Of a stretch of 64,000 nt of DNA, positions 57,540 to 64,000 are shown piece by piece. The notes beneath the pieces are model-generated. The model was not told the DNA's origin. It ran no database searches and saw only the letters and a list, made by a program, of their open reading frames with translations. The DNA comes from Tetmemena sp. SeJ-2015 (Eukaryota; Ciliophora; Spirotrichea; Sporadotrichida; Oxytrichidae). Position numbers and translations under genes: made by a program. The first letter of the stretch is position 1. Each line of letters opens with the position of its first letter. Location: contig JAJKFJ010021486.1 in the NCBI GenBank assembly GCA_027382625.1, positions 45,687 through 109,686 of the forward strand, given 5' to 3'.

Positions 57540-58149
57540 GAGTTAAATAATTTTTAATATTGAAATGTTATTTTTCTGTTTTCTTTATTGCTCTGCTTTT
57601 GAAGAGATTCTCAATTCTGAGTGAGAAGGCAGGCAAAGCGAAGTTTAACTCTTTAGTGCTTAAAATCGACAAGGCCTCTCGTTGGAGAGTAATTCACTGT
57701 GGTTTCTATTTCGGAAGAAGACTTCTAACTGGTAATTATTTCCTCTTTTAAGACTTATTATAGCAATGCTTCTGACTCTGCCCATTGATAATCAGTACAT
57801 CTTCTTGCAGTATATCTTCATCTTGGTGTCCTCCCATGCGTATATCCTATACATGGTGGCAACTAAGCCTTTCCAGACTCCTCTCATGAATGCCTACATT
57901 TTGGCTAATGAGACTTTCTACTCAGCCCTTATTATCCTCATTTTCATTTTCTCAGATGCCACCCCCTAACTTCATATTAAAGTGGCAGCCGGAGTTGCCC
58001 TCATAGTCAGCATCTTCCTTCTAGTTTTAGCAAACCTTATCTTCATTGGCTACACAGTCTACAGAGGAAGACAAAAGCTCAAGGAAGACATCAAGAAGGC
58101 CAAGCACTATAAATCTATATTAAATGAAGAATAAAACGTAATGCTGTGA
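57540..58149 (+). CDS. C-terminal segment of a large multi-TM ciliate membrane protein
   Basis: Reads RFSILSEKAGKAKFN, RVIHCGFYFGRRLLT, an intron of 31 nt (GTAATT to TTATAG), then four hydrophobic segments: IDNQYIFLQYIFILVSSHAY, MNAYILANETFYSALIILIF, VAAGVALIVSIFLLVLANLI, with a charged tail (GRQKLKEDIKKAKHYKS) and TGA at 58149. This matches, from memory, the C-terminus of a large ciliate surface/channel-like family whose N-terminal parts are propeller/cadherin-like. Only the C-terminal part is here; upstream sequence is AT-rich, so the preceding MDSs are elsewhere or scrambled. Confidence 0.65.
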
Positions 58150-58940
58150 ACGATGTGAGTTCAATAGACCAGATTGGTGGGTCTTCACAGTTTGTTGGGT
58201 GCGGACCCATAACTGATGCCGTTAAAAAGGCCAGCTACTTCAAGATTGGCGATGATGGATCTGTAAAGTATCTCTACTTAATTGTACCAGCTGATGGTAA
58301 AGACATCTTTTGCAATGGAATTGTCTTCAATGACACCAACTCTATTGTTACTCTTTTGCTCTCAGTTAAAAGTAGCAATTTAATGAGTTCATCTTTTACT
58401 TCAAGCTATCATTTTATTTTTAAATATAGCGGTAGTGTTACTACTACTGAGACTGTTCTCTATAAAATTTCTGACTCAGGAATAGTTTAAGATGCGAAGC
58501 AAGTCTCTCTTAATAAACCCGAACTTAATTGAATTAGTTTAAACTTGAGAATGTTAATTTTAAGGCGAGCACTGGAACTTTGTCAGCTTCGACAGACACT
58601 TTCAACATTCTAAGGAGATATAATTTGTATATGGTCAGGTTTTTCTTATGGATTTAACACAAAATACACTTCAACAAGATTCCAGACTTCTTCTTAAGAC
58701 AGATACAATGCTTATACTTTTAAGTACTTATGGGATAAGGATGAGTCTTACAAATGCGTAAGAGAATTTGATATCACTATCAATACTGTTATAAGAGCTG
58801 CCTGTAAGTCAATATACTCTACTAATCAATCTTTTTAGTCACTCAAAATGATCCAAGTGCATACACAAATTTGAATTCACAACAGGTAGTATCATCTACT
58901 GGAACTTTGACTGTATAAAACAAAGTCTTTGCTGTTTATA
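58150..58940 (+). CDS. N-terminal-type segment of ciliate surface protein (partial)
   Basis: Coding islands: GGSSQFVGCGPITDAVKKAS, KIGDDGSVKYLYLIVPADGK, FKYSGSVTTTETVLYKISDS and RYNAYTFKYLWDKDESYKC, separated by AT-rich breaks with frame changes. Beta-rich, extracellular-looking. It begins within a few bases of the stop of the preceding C-terminal segment and has no start codon of its own, so it is an MDS cluster rather than a complete gene. Confidence 0.5.
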
Positions 58941-59460
58941 ACTAAATTTAATTTTATTACTCAAAATTAAAATTAATAATTTTTTAAATAAATTTTTGGT
59001 TCTCTAAAACAATAATAAAATTATTTAAACAAGAAAAATTATAATCATAAAGCATCCAAACTAAAGGTCAAGAGTAGTTAATCAGTTATATCATAAATAG
59101 ATAAAAATTTATTAAATTCACTAAAACTACAAATATTATTTTGAGGTCCCTTTTTTTATATAAAATATGATTCATTTTATTAAGCAATTCTTCATCTTAC
59201 TGGGGGAAAATCTATTGAAACTTAAGAATTTTAATTTTATCGTTTCGCTTGTTATTCCAAAGAATTGATATAGTTATCTGAATTTTTTATAAATAATATA
59301 ATTTAACATACTTTTAACTTTGATAAATTTCAGTATATGTTTATAAGTCCCCTTATTCAGGTGCATTTTTCATTTAATTGATTTAATAAAAACGCTCACA
59401 AAAGTCTTTAAGAATCTTTTGATATTTTTATAAAATTAAATTGATTTAGTTTTCTAGAAT
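58941..59460. other. AT-rich, no gene recognised
   Basis: About 520 bases of very AT-rich sequence, typical of long IES or intergenic germline DNA. Confidence 0.55.
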
Positions 59461-59565
59461 GGATCTGATACTAAGCTATTCGCTTGGCTAGGAACTTATT
59501 TAATCGATATTTGGCAAACTAATGATGAATCTCTTGTGGGTACTCAAAGGCTAGCAAATAATTAA
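59461..59565 (+). CDS. Coding island (MDS) of surface-protein family
   Basis: GSDTKLFAWLGTYLIDIWQT followed by NDESLVGTQRL; the DESLVGTQ-type segment recurs in this ciliate surface family (recognition from memory). It ends in AT-rich sequence on both sides. Confidence 0.45.
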   Translation, partial: GSDTKLFAWLGTYLIDIWQTNDESLVGTQRLANN

Positions 59566-60254
59566 TATTATCAATTCAGCCAAGATTTTCACTCCTAGCT
59601 AGAAAACAGCTTTTACTGTAGTAGCCAATGTTTTAATCTTTTACAGAACTTTAAGAGTTTTCCTCGAATTTAAGATTTTTAAAGCTAGTGGGGGAGAACT
59701 GTCCTATAATTTAGTCACGAATAAGTCTCAAATATCTATCAAGGATTCCATAAAGCGTCAAATTATTTCGCAAATAAGTAGCTCTTTCAGTACTAATTTT
59801 TTGCATTGAAGACTAGTGTTTTTTGTCCAGGCTAGACAAATGGAAACTGAAATTTTTAAGAAAAGGGACTGAAGCCACTATACTCAGATTAATGCTTTTA
59901 CTTTACTTTGTAATTAAACTTATAAAATTGCAGCTATACCTTAAAACATTTAAATTAAGTAATATAAATAGGATTAAAATTATATTTACAAAATAAATAT
60001 TGAAGATTAATTGGATGTATTATAAAGTATTTGAGTTTACCTGTTGAAGAAGTAAAGACTTCTCCAGTAGTGTTGAATATTATAAGCGACGATATTATTA
60101 TAGCAGTAATTTTAGAAGTCCATACATATAAGGATGGTTGAATTTAGCAGTGAAGTTAAATGTAGTATTGCTTCCATCCTTTGAATATATTTTTTTTGTT
60201 GTTGATATGATTATGGAATCCACAAAATTTTGTAATAAAAATAAATCTTCTTTA
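59566..60254. other. AT-rich, mostly non-coding
   Basis: Mostly AT-rich. A minus-strand stretch around 60.05-60.18 kb could be coding but the frame is not secure. Confidence 0.4.
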
Positions 60255-60400
60255 TGTATAAATATTCATATTGACTGGATGCGAGAACTCAAGCCACTTA
60301 TTAAATATATTTATTATAATCTCAATCTTGGTTGCATTTGCTAATAGATCTGCTTCATCGACTGCATCTCCTGATATTTGAATAGTCATGTAATAAGTAT
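60255..60400 (-). CDS. Coding island on the opposite strand (inverted MDS candidate)
   Basis: The minus strand reads MTIQISGDAVDEADLLANAT then KIEIIINIFNKWLEFSHPVN, an amphipathic extracellular-type segment consistent with the surface-protein family, but opposite in direction to its neighbours. Confidence 0.4.
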
Positions 60401-61479
60401 TCACCATGTAGTCTGAGTTTTTCTCCTTTACAATAATTTAAATATCGAGCTAATGCAACTATTTTTATTTTATCAAGATCTCTGAATGAGTAGACATTCA
60501 CTTCATTTATACATTTATTTCGCCCAAAGAATAATAACAAGTATTTAAATTGATAAAACTTAAAAATGTTAAATTATTATATTTTTTTTGCACTTCATGA
60601 AGATTGTTCAATGAATCGCAGCCTCTTTATAAATGGAATATAATAAACTAAAATTATTGTTCTCAATTTCATGCCGTGAGTCTAAATACGCTGAATTAAA
60701 AGAAATGCTTGGGTTAATTCAAGTTCAATGTTTACATTAGACTTTATTCATTTATTGAACTTGTGAATATATATTCACTCATATAAATTCTTGAAGGCAA
60801 CAACAGTACTTCAATGAGAAAGGTTGCTCTATTTTTCTCCTAATAAAATAAAGTAGAAAGACTTTTAAAGCTCTAGTATAACTTATCGCATCGTTGTCCT
60901 CAGGATCTGAAAAATATTTACAACTTAATTAGACTTAAGTCAAATCGTGTTTTTAAATTTCTAAAATTAAGATAGAAGCTTTATCTAGATATTTTAATAG
61001 AGATAGGCTTATGATTTTTATAATTAATAATGAGAGATAACCTAATAAGCAGCAAAAGCAATAAGAATCATAATAACAATGTATCTCAGAAATCTTATGC
61101 ACTGCCAGTTCTGTTGAACTTCTCATCGCTATTCAATTCTAACTTCATAATTTTAAAATATTGATTTTATTAATTATAAAAATAGTTAGTTATATTAATA
61201 GTTTTCATAAAATGAATGCTTAATGAAAAGACTTGGAGATTTTTATATGAAGATTTTATAGTTTAATTAAAAATTAATTTAATTTACTAAAAATTATAAG
61301 TTACATCTTATGTTATATTTAACTTATTTTGAAGTAGTTGATGTTGAAATAGTAGCTAAAATAAAAGAGTGAGTTATTGAACAAAATCAAGTGACTGATC
61401 AAAAATGGTTTTAAATTAGTAGAGGTAGGGAATCAGTTTGAAGTTTATATACTACAGCTGCATGTATTTATAATTTTAG
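60401..61479. other. AT-rich, no gene recognised
   Basis: Over 1 kb of AT-rich sequence without a credible frame. Confidence 0.55.
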
Positions 61480-61543
61480 CAGTAAAGTTCATTAAGGGAG
61501 ATAACATCACTTATAAGCTCCCAACATTTTCAGATCCCTATTA
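61480..61543 (+). CDS. Small coding island (MDS candidate)
   Basis: AVKFIKGDNITYKLPTFSDP, a cadherin-like linker phrase seen in the same ciliate surface family, only about 21 codons long and flanked by AT-rich DNA. Confidence 0.45.
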
Positions 61544-63493
61544 ATTTAATAACAAATTAGATTTAATAGGGATAAAGAATTTGTTTATTGATAAAATTTG
61601 CACTTAAACTTTTTAATATGTTTTAGATGAAACTGACCATATGTAAAAGCTGCTATATCTCTTGAAATTTAAATTTTTTATATCGTTCGCAGCAGTTTTA
61701 GTAACTGCAGGTGTAGCCGTATTTGTATACGAGAAGTCTAGTTTAAAAATTATTAATAAGTCTAAAACATTATGAATCATTAGGGTAATGTAGATTTAAT
61801 GCACACAAAATAAATATGATTTAAAGTGTCTGCACTAACTTTTAAAAGATTTAATATCTCTAAATTATTGAAACAACTAATTATTTACTTAAGCTTTTTG
61901 GCTTCTTATCAGTGTGGTTAATGAGATAAATTTTAATACTACTAAATTTTCTTCCAGAAAAATGAATAAGAACTTTTAGTTATTAAAGTGCAAATGTTTT
62001 TCTTTATTTTTTTTAACACAAGCTTTGGGGTTATATTTAAATTGAGAGCATGTTTAAATATTTGTTGGATATTGCTCGTTTAAGAGTTTCATAATCTATA
62101 ATAAACTTGCTCAATATAGAAGAAGAGGCAATTTTATATTGTGTCAATTTGACTCTTCATTTTATGTACCTCTAATTAATAAAAGCTGCATTTTCATAAA
62201 TAAAAAAATACCTTATTCAAATCTCTATTTAAATGCTAACTTTATTAAACCTCAGATTACTAAACATTCCATTGAATGATTTGAGTTAAAATATAAAATA
62301 TTGTATTGCTGTTTGATTATAAATAAATAAAAAAGAAAAAAGTTTGAATTGGAATGCTCCAGTTGATCCACCGTTCTTGGTGAGCTTAATGATAGTTCCA
62401 ATGTTTAGAATATATCTTTTAATAAATAAAATAACATAACAAAAATGGTTATAAATATGATTAAATGATCAAGACTCTAAAAGATATTTAAAGTATTCTA
62501 TATTTAATTATCATCCATCTAAGAAGCATGAGTAGCTTTAAACTAGAATTATTAAACTGATAGCCTTTCTTCGCAGATTTCAAATTGAATTTTTATGACT
62601 GATCTTTTATAAAATATAGAAAATCTAACAAAATATTTTAAGTTAAAATAATATTTATTTTGTCATTAAATTCAGCAAAATGATTTTGAAATAGTGATAA
62701 AATATTTGGCTTTTCAAGCTAATAGTGCCAGTCTATAGCTAAATATAATAATAATTATAGTTGAGAATAAAACAGAGAATTAGATTAAACATTAAAATAA
62801 ATTGTAATAAAGCAGTTTTAGTTGACGTGTGTCCATTTTGAATTATTTTAACATTATTTGATTCAGCATAGAATTCTAAGAACTTTTAATCCTTCAAACT
62901 TTTGTGAGGGAGCACTCAGTACAGAGTTATAAGTGACACAAGTTTTAATGAAGAAGAGTGCGTATATCTCACTGCTAAGAGGTGCTATCAAACAAGCTGC
63001 AGGGTGTATATCTACGATTTCAACTGAAACGAAGCTGCAACTCCCAATTATAACCAATCATCATTTTTAATTAAAATTTCTACAATATTGTGTTTCCATC
63101 TAGATGATCTGATTCATTTATTCTAAGAATATGAAGGACGAATTAATTAAAATGACGTAAAGACTCATTATAAACATATTAAGATATCATATATAGTAAG
63201 ATGGAACTGTCACCTAAGTAGCCACTGAAACCTTCTTACATCATTGATTTAATTAATCGTTTGAATTTAAAATAATTTAAGTATTCTTCAATTTAAGATA
63301 TAGTTGTTATAAATGATGATTATTTATATTTGGCTTCAGAGATACTTACTTAATAATTGATGGCTTTGAGTTAGCTTGTCCAAATGCAGTCACAATTATT
63401 CTCAAATCCAGTTACCATTCATGTCAATGGCTTTAATTTTGCAGACTGAAAAATAAAAATATTTAAAAGTATAAGATTAAATGAGTATTTAAT
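61544..63493. other. AT-rich, with one ambiguous coding-like patch
   Basis: Mostly AT-rich. At about 62880-63060 all three plus frames and one minus frame are partly open; it is probably coding but the frame cannot be chosen. Confidence 0.45.
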
Positions 63494-63650
63494 TCAGGTG
63501 CATTTGACTTGTTGGACACCATGTACATTCCTAGACCATGCGCAACTAACTCAGTCAACATCACTAATCTTCCACTGACATACTTTTATGGACAAGACAC
63601 GGAGACTTTTGATTTGATTAAGTCTGGCTACACTAAACATTATCAAATTC
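63494..63650 (+). CDS. Coding island (MDS) of surface-protein family
   Basis: GAFDLLDTMYIPRPCATNSV followed by NITNLPLTYFYGQDTETFDL and IKSGYTKHYQ; well-formed coding, Cys- and Tyr-containing, family recognised from memory. It runs into AT-rich DNA. Confidence 0.55.
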
Positions 63651-64000
63651 ATTCAATTATTAATTTGTATTTTATTATAATTATAAATTTATAAGTGCCT
63701 TATAAATAATATTTATTTGTTTAGTGAATAATCTAAATTGTGAATAAATATTATGTCTAAGATGGACCCAGAGAAAGAATTTGTTTTCTCTTATTGATCA
63801 AATCAATTTCTTTGAGTGAATTATGTTTAAAATATAATAAGAATGAGATAATGAATGTGTATTAAGATCCTTGGCTTGAATAATATTCTATTATTTTAGT
63901 ATTTTATTATGTTTTCTTATTAAATCGTATGCTACTTGTTTCCTTAATAATTAAATTTATATTTTTATTGAGTCTTTTTTCATATATTTTAAAATAAAAA
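63651..64000. other. AT-rich window end
   Basis: No coding signal seen. Confidence 0.55.

Noticed and set aside
1..64000. Telomere repeats, CRISPR arrays, tRNA/rRNA genes, TBE transposase
   Set aside because: Looked for by eye and not seen; absence is not proven without a search.

Overview
The window reads as germline (micronuclear) DNA of a spirotrich ciliate of the Oxytricha/Stylonychia kind. Three observations support this. (1) Long coding stretches stay open only if TAA and TAG are read as Gln and TGA is the only stop; two near-identical copies of one exon (47989-48106 and 48319-48434) interchange TAG and CAG at the same Gln. (2) Many conserved genes are interrupted by short AT-rich inserts bounded by 2-8 bp direct repeats. 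Removing an insert plus one repeat copy restores the conserved protein exactly, as expected for internal eliminated sequences (IESs) with pointers between macronuclear-destined segments (MDSs). (3) Ordinary small GT-AG introns (about 30-115 nt) also occur. No C4A4 telomere repeats were seen, so this is not a macronuclear nanochromosome.

Layout. 0-20 kb, minus strand: F-actin capping protein alpha, a nearly complete axonemal dynein heavy chain of about 14.7 kb (DNAH10-like), and one or two coiled-coil proteins with Sfi1-like centrin-binding motifs. 20-31.5 kb: a small unknown gene, an MGCC-starting ankyrin protein, a long Ser/Asn/Gln-rich protein (minus), a small unknown gene, DNA ligase I, a C2H2 zinc-finger protein (minus) and a two-TM Cys-rich membrane protein. 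32-41 kb, minus: a NEK-type kinase, a coiled-coil protein, an FN3-SPRY protein and a RING/B-box protein. 41-49.5 kb: a ROK-family sugar kinase with a CaaX-like C-terminus, a Gln-rich protein, two unknown minus-strand genes and a Rab7-like GTPase lacking its first segment. 50-57 kb: a Cys-rich type I membrane protein and a WD40 protein. 57.5-64 kb: coding islands of a large ciliate membrane/surface protein family scattered in AT-rich DNA, at least one on the opposite strand.

The most unusual items are: a 1.64-kb IES inside the WD40 gene that carries two overlapping ciliate-code ORFs flanked by hairpins and resembles a compact mobile or germline-limited element; a GC-rich SINE/LINE-like insertion with a (TTA)n tail and 14-bp target duplication sitting exactly at an IES/MDS boundary; and IESs only 4-17 nt long. 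Many genes (cilia, centrin-type and cytoskeletal proteins, kinase, Rab, ligase) are ordinary housekeeping genes that should function only after IES removal.

Limits: gene ends marked approximate are where the reading becomes unclear. Several one-base frame breaks fall at homopolymers and look like sequence errors. All homology statements rest on motif recognition, not on searches.
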